DNA of 30,566 bases, from IMG/VR virus record IMGVR_UViG_3300025120_000318, positions 1-30,566 of that record; one strand, 5' to 3'. This document shows, piece by piece, positions 20,327-26,887 of the stretch (the stretch's first letter is position 1; each line of letters starts with the position of its first letter). The notes below the pieces were generated by a model that was given only the letters and a program-made list of their open reading frames with translations, was not told the origin of the DNA and made no database searches. Source of the stretch: a virus. The translations under genes were made by a program, and so were the position numbers.

Positions 20327-20563
20327 TTACTTGCTTTCCTTCTTCTTCTTTATGTCCTCCCGGAGAATCTTGTAGACGCTCTGCTCGGTCACGTCCATCG
20401 CTTCAGCGATCTCGCGGTAAGTGATCCGGTGTCGCCGTAGCGAGAGGATCACATTTTTTCGAGTTTTAGATATTTCTGTTATCGCGCTTTGGTGATTACG
20501 AATCATTACGGTGAGTTGTTTGACTTCGCTCAACTCGGGAAGGTCCGGTGTTTCAGAAAACAT
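20327..20563 (-). CDS. Small helix-turn-helix protein (78 aa)
   Basis: The product begins MFSETPDLPELSEVKQLTVM and its C-terminus reads RHRITYREIAEAMDVTEQSV, then YKILREDIKKKK: a clear sigma70 region 4/MerR-like helix-turn-helix with a lysine tail. It is likely a DNA-binding regulator. The start overlaps the HNH gene by 11 bp. The RKNVIL and RTRKNVI segments suggest a helix before the HTH. Confidence 0.78.
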   Translation of the reverse strand: MFSETPDLPELSEVKQLTVMIRNHQSAITEISKTRKNVILSLRRHRITYREIAEAMDVTEQSVYKILREDIKKKKESK

Positions 20564-20960
20564 TTTCTTCTGATTCCTCTCTAAGGGGTTGATTTGATCC
20601 TACTAGGGGTTCATCAAAAGCCTCCGGTGGTGTGATCGCTATTTTCGAGTCCTCGTACAACAACCACCATTGGCCTTTCCGGTCACGGAACGGAGTCAAG
20701 GCGGGCCAGAAACCCATGCGGACGAGCCAACCATTCGCGTAGCCCTCCTGTCGGTGACTTTCGACGTAACCGTGGCATCCAGTCGTCCCGGTGCCGCAAA
20801 GAACGAGCAGGTTCTCGTTGTCGTTGATTCCCTCCCATTTCGTGCCGCCCATTTTGCGGGGTCGGCGATGGTGGACACTCAAAACGTCGATCGGCCCGTA
20901 GCACAACTCACAGACGTAATTAGCCCTGTGGGTCAATGTGGGTCGATCTATCTGTTTCAT
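20553..20960 (-). CDS. HNH endonuclease-like protein (135 aa)
   Basis: From the ATG at 20960 the product shows ANYVCELCYGP (C17, C20), LSVHHRRPRKMGG (H30, H31), NDNENLLVLCG and GCHGYVESH (C62, H63). This is an HNH fold with two zinc knuckles and the catalytic histidine pair. Free-standing HNH proteins help cut DNA in packaging or act as homing endonucleases. It lies in the replication block rather than beside the terminase. The start overlaps the replication protein as ATGA. Confidence 0.85.
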   Translation of the reverse strand: MKQIDRPTLTHRANYVCELCYGPIDVLSVHHRRPRKMGGTKWEGINDNENLLVLCGTGTTGCHGYVESHRQEGYANGWLVRMGFWPALTPFRDRKGQWWLLYEDSKIAITPPEAFDEPLVGSNQPLREESEENVF

Positions 20961-21700
20961 GCCTTCTCCGTTGCTCTGAGGGCCTCTGAGCGGCATATGG
21001 GGCATAATCCTGACCCCCGAGGCTCCCCATGAGAGCAGGGCTGGTCTGCGTACTGCTCGACCATCGTCGGGACACCCGTCGGCTTCACCGGCTCCACTTC
21101 GTCCAGCCAACGCTCCCCGTTCAGCCACGTCGAGGCATGAGCGGTGAAGGCAGGGTCACGCTTCGGGTCTTTCGCGTACTCAGCAGCAGCAGCGATAATC
21201 GTTTCAGCGTCACACTTCCCCAAAGCCGACTTGAAAGCCCTAACGGCTGCTCCTTTCGCCACTCGATTCGGGTACACCTTCCAGAACTCATCGAAGTGCT
21301 CGGGAATCGCTTTATCTTTATTGGGTGGTTCTATGGATGGTTTGGGTGACATGGGTGTCACCCCGTCGACGTCATGGGTGTCACCCCGTAGATCATCACG
21401 GGATGACGTGGATGTCACCCCGTCGGGGGTTACCCAATAACGGTTAGGTCGACGGTCATCCCGCATCTCACGAGTACCGCCAGCCTGCTTCTCAACTCGC
21501 ACCAGACCCCTCTTTTTCAGAGACGTCACGATCCGTTGAGCCTGCCTCGGTGACAGGCTTGACTTCCGAGCAATCGTCGCGATCGAGGGCCACGAGTTCC
21601 GTCCCTCATCATCGGCATGGTCAGAAAGCACAAGCAGGACCATCTTCTCGCTCGTGGAAATGTCTAAATCCCACACGAGACTCATAACTCGAACGCTCAC
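20957..21700 (-). CDS. Winged-helix replication initiation-like protein (247 aa)
   Basis: The N-terminus reads DISTSEKMVLLVLSDHADDE then SWPSIATIARKSSLSPRQAQ and RIVTSLKKRGLV, a winged-helix domain typical of phage replication initiators (HTH_36). The middle carries a linker, then EHFDEFWKVYPNRVAKGAAV with WLNGERWLDE, as in DnaT/DnaD-like C-terminal helices. The tail has a zinc knuckle PCSHGEPRGSGLCPICR. A GTG at 21700 with AGGGGAG upstream is the likely start. It probably melts the origin or loads helicase. Confidence 0.82.
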   Translation of the reverse strand: MSVRVMSLVWDLDISTSEKMVLLVLSDHADDEGRNSWPSIATIARKSSLSPRQAQRIVTSLKKRGLVRVEKQAGGTREMRDDRRPNRYWVTPDGVTSTSSRDDLRGDTHDVDGVTPMSPKPSIEPPNKDKAIPEHFDEFWKVYPNRVAKGAAVRAFKSALGKCDAETIIAAAAEYAKDPKRDPAFTAHASTWLNGERWLDEVEPVKPTGVPTMVEQYADQPCSHGEPRGSGLCPICRSEALRATEKA

Positions 21701-21745
21701 GAACTCCCCTAAGGTTTCTACAAATCTGCTCCCCGGACGTGGACA

Positions 21746-22378
21746 TTACCCGGCCTCAACCGGGGTTTTCACACGTTCCGCAGAAATCTTGTAAGCGTCC
21801 AATAGCGTGTTACGATCGCGCGTCGAAATATCAGCGCCCTTGATCTGGTCAGTAACGACCGCCAACTGATCGACACTTTCGGCGGCCTCCATCGCAGCGA
21901 GCCACGTCTCTACGTTCTCGGCGTCCTCGAACGTGTGTTCTACGACATCACCGACGGTCGCCTCGACGCTGCCGTTCTTGTAGAGAGACATGCCGAACTG
22001 ATCTCCGAGGTTGACGCAGGCCCTCTTGAAAGCCTGTGACTCGGCTGTCTTCATCGCTTGATCGTGCGCGTCCGCTCGACTCGGGTAGTTAGTTGCATCG
22101 CCGCCAGCCCACTCGCTGTAAACAGCGCCGTCCACCGTTACGACACACAGAGCACGGTAGGCAACCGACCAGCGAGTCTTGCTGCCTGAAACCTCAGTCT
22201 CGTAGATCAACTCCATCTTCTCGACCTCACTCGACCACTCGCCGATGCCGAAAATCTGATTCATCCTCTTACGGATATCCCAAGCCTCAACGTGACTGAA
22301 ACCTTTCCCGTCACGACCCACACGAGACGGGTCAATCGGCTTCAATAATTCCTTGACTTGCTCATTGGAAAAACTCAT
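21746..22378 (-). CDS. Rad52-like single-strand annealing protein
   Basis: The 210-residue protein begins MSFSNEQVKELLKPIDPSRV and continues with GFSHVEAWDIRKRMNQIFGI then GEWSSEV. The helix AMKTAESQAFKRACVNLGDQ FGMSLY matches Rad52-type phage annealing proteins. It pairs complementary ssDNA, and the Gam-like and RusA genes fit that recombination module. The start overlaps the 67-aa gene as ATGA. The C-terminal 60 residues are helical and less conserved. Confidence 0.88.
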   Translation of the reverse strand: MSFSNEQVKELLKPIDPSRVGRDGKGFSHVEAWDIRKRMNQIFGIGEWSSEVEKMELIYETEVSGSKTRWSVAYRALCVVTVDGAVYSEWAGGDATNYPSRADAHDQAMKTAESQAFKRACVNLGDQFGMSLYKNGSVEATVGDVVEHTFEDAENVETWLAAMEAAESVDQLAVVTDQIKGADISTRDRNTLLDAYKISAERVKTPVEAG

Positions 22379-22578
22379 TTCTCTACCTCCGCTACATAGT
22401 CAGCAGCCGACAAAAAACGGTCGCCGCTACTGCCATACACACAAATGTCATTGAATAGGAGCGGGACGACATGCGGGTTCGCTTTGGTTCCGTACCAATC
22501 CCAACCCTTATCGCCGTGAGCCTTGACGGCTGCTCCGATGCGCTGCTCGGCTTTCGCCAACTGCTCTACCACACTCAT
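22375..22578 (-). CDS. Small hypothetical protein (67 aa)
   Basis: The product begins MSVVEQLAKAEQRIGAAVKA and continues with HGDKGWDWYGTKANPHVVPL, a helix followed by an aromatic turn. No family is recognised. It is fused in expression to the Gam-like gene before it and the Rad52-like gene after it (ATGA overlaps on both sides), so it likely serves the recombination module. Confidence 0.7.
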   Translation of the reverse strand: MSVVEQLAKAEQRIGAAVKAHGDKGWDWYGTKANPHVVPLLFNDICVYGSSGDRFLSAADYVAEVEK

Positions 22579-23129
22579 TCCGTCACCTCCACGCTGTAAT
22601 TGACTCCACCCGACTCGACAGCCACTCCGGGGATGATTTCCCCCTGATCAGTCATAGCCACAAGACCAAGAGTTCTCGTGTGCTCGACGCTCGACGCATC
22701 CTTGATCGCGCTTACCGACGGCGTAATTTTGACGCTGACTGCGTCAGGAAGATTCTCCGTCGCCCACTCTAAAAACTTCTCCTCGTCGACGACCTTGAAC
22801 TTGTCCTGTGTCGAACGTGATTTGACGACCCCATAGGGTGTGTCGATCGTCTTTCGATCTTGCTGACTCCTCTGTTTATGCGCGTACTGAGTCAAGATTC
22901 CCTCGAAGTAATCGACCTCGGGCTGAAAGCGACTATCGACACGTTTGCGCCATGCCTCGATACGAGTCATTTCAGCATTCATCATTCGTTCGTTCGCGCC
23001 CATTCGCCGCCGAACATGAAGTAGTTTCCGCATAGCCCATGCGGCTTGCTCGTCGTCCTCAATCTCAAAGCGTTCACGATCAGGCTCAGGGTCTACGTCA
23101 AAGTTATGAATATCGACAGGTTCACTCAT
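22575..23129 (-). CDS. Gam-like host nuclease inhibitor (184 aa)
   Basis: From the ATG at 23129 the product has a long helical N-terminus (DEQAAWAMRKLLHVRRRMGA) with RIEAWRKRVDSRF, then ILTQYAHKQ. A beta-rich C-terminus follows: KTIDTPYGVVKSRSTQDKF, VVDEEKFLEWATEN, and VKITPSVSAIKD. This is the layout of Mu/lambda Gam-type proteins, which bind DNA ends and block host exonucleases. AAGGAGAG lies 6 bases before the ATG; the longer TTG frame runs through the promoter region. It starts the recombination/replication operon. Confidence 0.8.
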   Translation of the reverse strand: MSEPVDIHNFDVDPEPDRERFEIEDDEQAAWAMRKLLHVRRRMGANERMMNAEMTRIEAWRKRVDSRFQPEVDYFEGILTQYAHKQRSQQDRKTIDTPYGVVKSRSTQDKFKVVDEEKFLEWATENLPDAVSVKITPSVSAIKDASSVEHTRTLGLVAMTDQGEIIPGVAVESGGVNYSVEVTE

Positions 23130-23144
23130 AGCACTCTCCTTGCT

Positions 23145-23176
23145 AACGGGGTCTAGGAAAGCATACACCCCCCGTT
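23145..23176 (-). promoter_or_regulatory. Inverted repeat with promoter-like TATGCT before the Gam-like gene
   Basis: AACGGGG (23145-23151) and CCCCGTT (23170-23176) are exact inverted repeats. On the minus strand the centre holds TGTATGCTT, a -10-like sequence. The arrangement resembles the recurrent element but with the G and C arms exchanged. It would drive the 23129-16501 block. Confidence 0.5.
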
Positions 23177-23273
23177 TACTTCTTTCAGTTCGGGGTCCGA
23201 ATGATTTATGAAACAATTAGTACGCATCGTCGACGACTCATCCTCTCCCCCCTTTTGAGTCTCCGATGTGCTA

Positions 23274-23315
23274 GAGGCGGGACTTCGATTTGGGGTCTTA
23301 TTGGAGTCCCGCCTC
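23274..23315. repeat. Perfect 11-bp inverted repeat
   Basis: GAGGCGGGACT (23274-23284) and AGTCCCGCCTC (23305-23315) are perfect inverted repeats with a 20-nt spacer. There is no T-tract on the minus side, and on the plus side only AAACAAAAAC follows. Between the terminator and the promoter of the recombination operon it may be a second terminator, an operator or an origin-like site. The 256 bp from 23130 to 23385 hold no gene. Confidence 0.6.
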
Positions 23316-23317
23316 GC

Positions 23318-23352
23318 AAACAAAAACCCCCCGCTCCCAAAAGCAGGGGGTT
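23318..23352 (-). terminator. Strong intrinsic terminator after the lysis cassette
   Basis: On the minus strand AACCCCCTGCT, a short loop and AGCGGGGGGTT form a stem, followed by TTTTTGTTTG. The stem arms are 23325-23332 and 23346-23352 with inner GCT/AGC pairing. It lies about 34 bp after the peptidase stop at 23386. Confidence 0.85.
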
Positions 23353-23385
23353 ATTGAGCAAATCTCAACTCATACCAAAGACTTG

Positions 23386-23925
23386 CTAGTTCTTGACGGT
23401 TCCGTTCAACCGTAACTTCATTTTCTTCCGCGTCTTCATCAGATCACGAGTGCTAATGCCACGAGCAATAGCGAAGTGCATCGGGTCATTCCCAGCCTGA
23501 GTCCTATGCGTCCTACCCGCGTAATCCACACCCGGCGCTTGACTGCTCGCACCCCACAAGAAAATGTAACGACCGTCAGGCGTCTTGTAATCCTCAAGAA
23601 TCTTACTGATTTTCTTGGCCTTGCCCTTCGGCATTTTGCTAGGCCAACGATGAGCGCCAATGTCATCGCTCCAACAGTCAATCGCATAGCCAGCGTGATC
23701 ACTCACAGCCTTACCCATGCGGATAGCACGATAGTTGTAAGACCAAGTGTTCCGCTTACTCAGCGTCTTCACTTCCTTATCAAGGCGTCTAGCCAAGTGC
23801 AGGAAAAGCGGAAGGCACGAGCGGCGAGTCCGCAAACTTATTTTCGTGCCCGGTATTTTCCTAGCAGCCAAAAGGGAACTCGACCACGACTTGATCGCAT
23901 TATGACCGCTAACAGTTTTACTCAC
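23386..23925 (-). CDS. M15-type D-Ala-D-Ala peptidase (endolysin catalytic module)
   Basis: The 179-residue protein has SDHAGYAIDCW (H77, D83) and NDPMHFAIARG (D147, H150), the metal ligands of M15/VanY-like zinc peptidases, which cut peptidoglycan stem peptides. The N-terminal 60 residues are basic and helical. It lacks its own cell-wall binding domain; such a domain is encoded separately at 24435-24779 in the same cassette. The ATG overlaps the holin stop by one base. It is the last gene before the terminator. Confidence 0.82.
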   Translation of the reverse strand: MSKTVSGHNAIKSWSSSLLAARKIPGTKISLRTRRSCLPLFLHLARRLDKEVKTLSKRNTWSYNYRAIRMGKAVSDHAGYAIDCWSDDIGAHRWPSKMPKGKAKKISKILEDYKTPDGRYIFLWGASSQAPGVDYAGRTHRTQAGNDPMHFAIARGISTRDLMKTRKKMKLRLNGTVKN

Positions 23926-24197
23926 TACCGATCATCCTCTGGTTCATCAACCGGAGCATCATCCATATCAGGCTTACGAGCCACCAGAGACGGCTTTCCG
24001 TAGTCACCGATCTCCGCGCTCACCAGAGAGGTCAAGATTGACAAGACGGCAGCACCGAGGCTCACACCGACCAACGTCAACCAATCAGCAGAGAAAACAT
24101 CAAAAACCGCCACCGCGCTAACCGTCGCTAAGAAAGTCTGAGCAAAAGTCTTCACAGCCCGCTCAGCGGCCTCTAACCAAAATTCTTTAGTGAACAT
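23925..24197 (-). CDS. r1t-family holin
   Basis: From the ATG at 24197 the product begins MFTKEFWLEAAERAVKTFAQ, continues TFLATVSAVAVFDVFSADWL and has a second hydrophobic stretch (TLVGVSLGAAVLSILTSLVS). This match to r1t holins (FWxxAAERAxKTFAQ, then DW, then VLSxLTSL) is strong: two membrane helices and a charged C-terminal tail. Holins perforate the membrane so the endolysin can reach the wall. Longer starts exist up to 24230. It overlaps the preceding gene by 11 bp. Confidence 0.88.
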   Translation of the reverse strand: MFTKEFWLEAAERAVKTFAQTFLATVSAVAVFDVFSADWLTLVGVSLGAAVLSILTSLVSAEIGDYGKPSLVARKPDMDDAPVDEPEDDR

Positions 24198-24438
24198 GAG
24201 GTTCTTCATCTCCCATATCTTCTTCTTCATTGAGTCGCCTTAGTCGAACATCCTCGTAGGCGCTGCCACCAACGTAGGCAGCAACAACAGTACCTATCAA
24301 ACCGAAACTACCGATAGCAAGAGTCTCAGCGAGTCGCGTTGAGTCCCAACGGAACATCACATACAGCAAGATCACGCCCGCAAAAAACATTGAGCCGAAG
24401 ACTGCTCTCCGACGCAAAGTCCATGAGGGCTGATTCAC
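24187..24438 (-). CDS. Two-helix membrane protein (holin-like accessory, 83 aa)
   Basis: The product begins MNQPSWTLRRRAVFGSMFFA and contains two hydrophobic helices (AVFGSMFFAGVILLYVMF and TLAIGSFGLIGTVVAAYVGG) followed by an acidic/His tail. Small proteins like this (helix, a short loop, helix, AYxxGxxxEDV) are common in lysis cassettes as an antiholin or second holin. It overlaps the peptidoglycan-binding gene as ATGA and the holin gene. Confidence 0.78.
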   Translation of the reverse strand: MNQPSWTLRRRAVFGSMFFAGVILLYVMFRWDSTRLAETLAIGSFGLIGTVVAAYVGGSAYEDVRLRRLNEEEDMGDEEPHVH

Positions 24439-24779
24439 TTAGATTCCTGAGAAAATAACGCTTCCCACGTCGGGCCATTTACCTCACCCGTTATCTTCAA
24501 CCCCCGCGAGTCTTGGAATCGTCGAACCGCCTTCGACATCATCTGCCCAAATCGACCATCCATACGAAACCCATCGAAGCCAAGTTCCACGAGACGATCC
24601 TGAGTCTGCATTACCTGACCACCGATGTCGCCCTGCGAGAGTGTGTGACGCAACTGCAAGGTAAGGGCCGAGTATCGAGGACTGTCGGGTGACTCAACTG
24701 CGGGTTGCTTCTCGACAGCCGGTGACTTCTGAGCGGTCTTCTTCGCCGGGGCCTTCTTCGCTGCTTTCTTATCAGTCAT
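24435..24779 (-). CDS. Peptidoglycan-binding protein with K/A-rich N-terminus (114 aa)
   Basis: The N-terminal 35 residues (KKAAKKAPAKKTAQK and onward) are lysine/alanine/proline-rich, like a histone H1-type tail. The C-terminal domain, residues 45-112, reads MQTQDRLVELGFDGFRMDGR, then FGQMMSKAVRRFQDSRGLKI and NGPTWEALF, a peptidoglycan-binding_1 fold. It lacks a catalytic domain. With the M15 peptidase nearby it may be the binding half of a split endolysin, or a wall-tethering protein. It starts 10 bp after the preceding gene. Confidence 0.82.
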   Translation of the reverse strand: MTDKKAAKKAPAKKTAQKSPAVEKQPAVESPDSPRYSALTLQLRHTLSQGDIGGQVMQTQDRLVELGFDGFRMDGRFGQMMSKAVRRFQDSRGLKITGEVNGPTWEALFSQESK

Positions 24780-24789
24780 ACGAGAGAGT

Positions 24790-25143
24790 CTAATCCTTGT
24801 TGACGCAAGCCCAGATTTCTTCTTGCTTTATCTCCATCGTGTCGACACGCTGATCCAGTTTGCCTGTCTCCTCTAGCAGTTTCTCGACCTTGTCCCTCAG
24901 GGAATCTCCACCGTTCCTCTGGAATTGCCCGTCGATCTCGTTCAGGCGCTCCATGATCCCCGGTTGGGCGCTGCGTCCCGGTGTTGCAGCCTCCCCCTCC
25001 CAATCTCGTCTGAACTGACCCAGCCACAAAGAAAAGTCGTGAACGGAGTGAATCATGTTTTTTAGGAACATTCGATACACGAGACCTATCAAGGTCAGCA
25101 CCGCTATGGCTGCCGCGACAACTGCTAAAAACTCGTTAGACAT
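24790..25143 (-). CDS. Membrane-anchored coiled-coil protein (DUF2746-like, 117 aa)
   Basis: The N-terminus has a transmembrane helix (LAVVAAAIAVLTLIGLVYRM); the rest is helical with RLNEIDGQFQRNGGDSLRDK and VEKLLEETGKLDQRV, a coiled coil containing the GGDSLRD signature known from actinophage DUF2746 proteins. It probably acts as a lysis-cassette membrane partner. It is the first gene of the cassette. A weak GGAT lies before the ATG. Confidence 0.72.
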   Translation of the reverse strand: MSNEFLAVVAAAIAVLTLIGLVYRMFLKNMIHSVHDFSLWLGQFRRDWEGEAATPGRSAQPGIMERLNEIDGQFQRNGGDSLRDKVEKLLEETGKLDQRVDTMEIKQEEIWACVNKD

Positions 25144-25214
25144 GTGTGATCCAAAAGGAAGTGAGAAGACAGCAACATTGTGATTACTATGGTGCCAGAT
25201 GTTTCAACCCTGTC

Positions 25215-25232
25215 AGAGGTTTTCTGACCTCT
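25215..25232 (-). terminator. Hairpin after the methyltransferase gene, possible terminator
   Basis: On the minus strand AGAGGT, CAGAAA and ACCTCT form a perfect 6-bp stem starting inside the TAG stop of the methyltransferase. An alternative GTCAGA/TCTGAC pairing overlaps it. No U-tract follows, so it may only stabilise the 3' end or weaken read-through into the lysis cassette. Confidence 0.45.
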
Positions 25233-25833
25233 AATCAGGATTCACGACTCGCTTAGCGCCACGATCAAGATACTCACGTTCATCGACAATATCTCCCGAG
25301 TCGCCTACCAGAATGTCGATGTAGGGCACCGCTCGTGGATTACGCTTCTCGACCAAAACCAACTCGGGGTAGAACTGTATTCCTAGGATTTCCTCGTAAG
25401 GCAGCCATGTGTAGGAGTCAGCGCAGATCGAGGTCATCAGGTTGCACACGCGCTGCGGGTCGTAGTGCTCGATAACGAAATAGCCACCGACCTTCAACCA
25501 AGGCCACGTCGAGCCGTCAGCGTGCCCCATCGAATCTATGATCACGTCGAACTTACGATCCCCGAAAAGGCTCTCCATCCAACTCCGGTCGGATGTGCGC
25601 CCCACAGCGACTCCCGACAGGTCAGAACACTCGGCCCGTTCATCCACAGCGACGACCGTCGACCCAGCAGGTAGACACGACTCCCACACTTGCTTCGAGC
25701 CGCCGTTATCAACTCCGATAAGCAGCATCTCTACAGGCGTCTCGCCGAGGCACCGATCCATGACGTGCAAAAAAATCTCACTATGACAGGCCAAGGGACC
25801 GTCATGTTTCAAGAAAGCAGAACGGAAGCCCAT
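25231..25833 (-). CDS. Class I SAM-dependent methyltransferase, CmcI/Methyltransf_24-like (200 aa)
   Basis: The fold is recognisable from VEMLLIGVDNGGSKQVW (SAM motif I), STVVAVDER (motif II acidic residue), FDVIIDSMGHAD, then WPWLKVGGYFVIEHYDP. CmcI-like and Methyltransf_24 members methylate sugar or antibiotic hydroxyls. Following two glycosyltransferase genes it would be expected to methylate a sugar added to a phage protein or a cell-surface glycan (inference). It overlaps the GT gene by 25 bp. Confidence 0.75.
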   Translation of the reverse strand: MGFRSAFLKHDGPLACHSEIFLHVMDRCLGETPVEMLLIGVDNGGSKQVWESCLPAGSTVVAVDERAECSDLSGVAVGRTSDRSWMESLFGDRKFDVIIDSMGHADGSTWPWLKVGGYFVIEHYDPQRVCNLMTSICADSYTWLPYEEILGIQFYPELVLVEKRNPRAVPYIDILVGDSGDIVDEREYLDRGAKRVVNPD

Positions 25834-26861
25834 TCATCCCCCTTTGCTCTCATATCGAACTCCTTCTCGACGATTGCTCGTTGACGCTCAGCCTCACTAA
25901 TCCTCACGTTGACATCCAACAATTCCTCCGCGTGATCCCGCCACTCATCTGCCGACTCGGCGAGACGCCCCACGCCCAGAGAGTGCAGCAAGCGATACTC
26001 GTAAGTCGGCGACGCGATAAAGGGAATACCGGATGCGGCATACTCAAGACCTTTCAAGTAGGACTTTGCTTCGTTGAAGTCATTCATCATCAAAGGAACA
26101 AGCCCCACATGGATTGGAGAGAGCAAACGTGGGTAGTCGCTCACAAGTGACATCGGGGAGGTGCCGACCCGCCGCAGGCCCGTGCGAACAGCAAAATGCC
26201 TCGTGTCGTTCGGTATGTGTCCAGAATGATGCACCGCGACACCTTTATCTTGCACAAAGCGTGGCATCCACTCTCGCAGCAATTCCAGATCACCGCTGCG
26301 CCATAACGTGCCTCCGACCCACCCGAAGGTAGGAGAATCCGGCTGCGAGTGCATCTCGTAACGCTCCACGTCGAGCGCGTTTCTCACAAGCCTTACCTTG
26401 CGGCAGCGGCGCTCGTAGAAATCCGCAAGAAATGTGGTGGAGGTTGTGACTAGATCGGCCTGACGAATCCCCATCTCAAAGAACATCCGATTGTTGTCCG
26501 GGTGCTTGTTAGGGTCACTTTGACTCGCCGCTATGTTCGCCGGGTCGATACCGAAGTGAAAATCATCCACGTCAACAATAATTTTTGATCCGCTATCTTG
26601 CATGATCTTGAAGTGCGTCGGGACGGTCTCGTGCATCATAAGTTTGTAGATACTCATGTCGAAACCGAATAACGCCCCATCCTCGTAAGCAACTCCGATA
26701 CCACCCTCAGGGTGCTCCCGAGGCAAACCCATGACGGTGTCCCAGCCTGACTTTTGCAACTCTCGTGACGGCAAGACCATCCGGTAGTGAGCACAGCCGT
26801 TCGGCTCAGGCTTTTTCACATGTAAGGCATAGTCACCCGTAATGAAAGCCGCAGTAGTCAT
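25809..26861 (-). CDS. Glycosyltransferase, GT4/GT-B-like (350 aa)
   Basis: The N-terminus shows NGCAHYRMVLPSRELQKSGW, then KIIVDVDDFHFGID, and the C-terminal half LVSDYPRLLSPIHVGLVPLM, then AKSYLKGLEYAASGIPFIAS and VEKEFDMRAKGDEW. This layout, with a K-x-LEYAASGIP stretch binding the nucleotide sugar, is that of GT-B glycosyltransferases. It may glycosylate tail fibers, capsid or host surface. It lies between the tail genes and the lysis cassette, next to a second glycosyltransferase and a methyltransferase. Confidence 0.83.
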   Translation of the reverse strand: MTTAAFITGDYALHVKKPEPNGCAHYRMVLPSRELQKSGWDTVMGLPREHPEGGIGVAYEDGALFGFDMSIYKLMMHETVPTHFKIMQDSGSKIIVDVDDFHFGIDPANIAASQSDPNKHPDNNRMFFEMGIRQADLVTTSTTFLADFYERRCRKVRLVRNALDVERYEMHSQPDSPTFGWVGGTLWRSGDLELLREWMPRFVQDKGVAVHHSGHIPNDTRHFAVRTGLRRVGTSPMSLVSDYPRLLSPIHVGLVPLMMNDFNEAKSYLKGLEYAASGIPFIASPTYEYRLLHSLGVGRLAESADEWRDHAEELLDVNVRISEAERQRAIVEKEFDMRAKGDEWASVLLS

Positions 26862-26887
26862 GCTGTCCTCTCCCGTCGGCTAAAAGC

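Noticed and set aside
22575-23216. TTG start at 23216 for the Gam-like gene
   Set aside because: It would put the inverted repeat, the promoter-like sequence and the good AAGGAGAG inside the coding region. The ATG at 23129 is better supported.
23210-23243. 11-codon frame MSRRRCVLIVS as a leader peptide
   Set aside because: The apparent ribosome binding site directly abuts the ATG, there is no attenuator structure in the right place, and no codon bias supports it.
25215-25232. Strong terminator after the methyltransferase gene
   Set aside because: The stem is only 6 bp and lacks a U-tract, so it is listed with low confidence rather than as a firm terminator.
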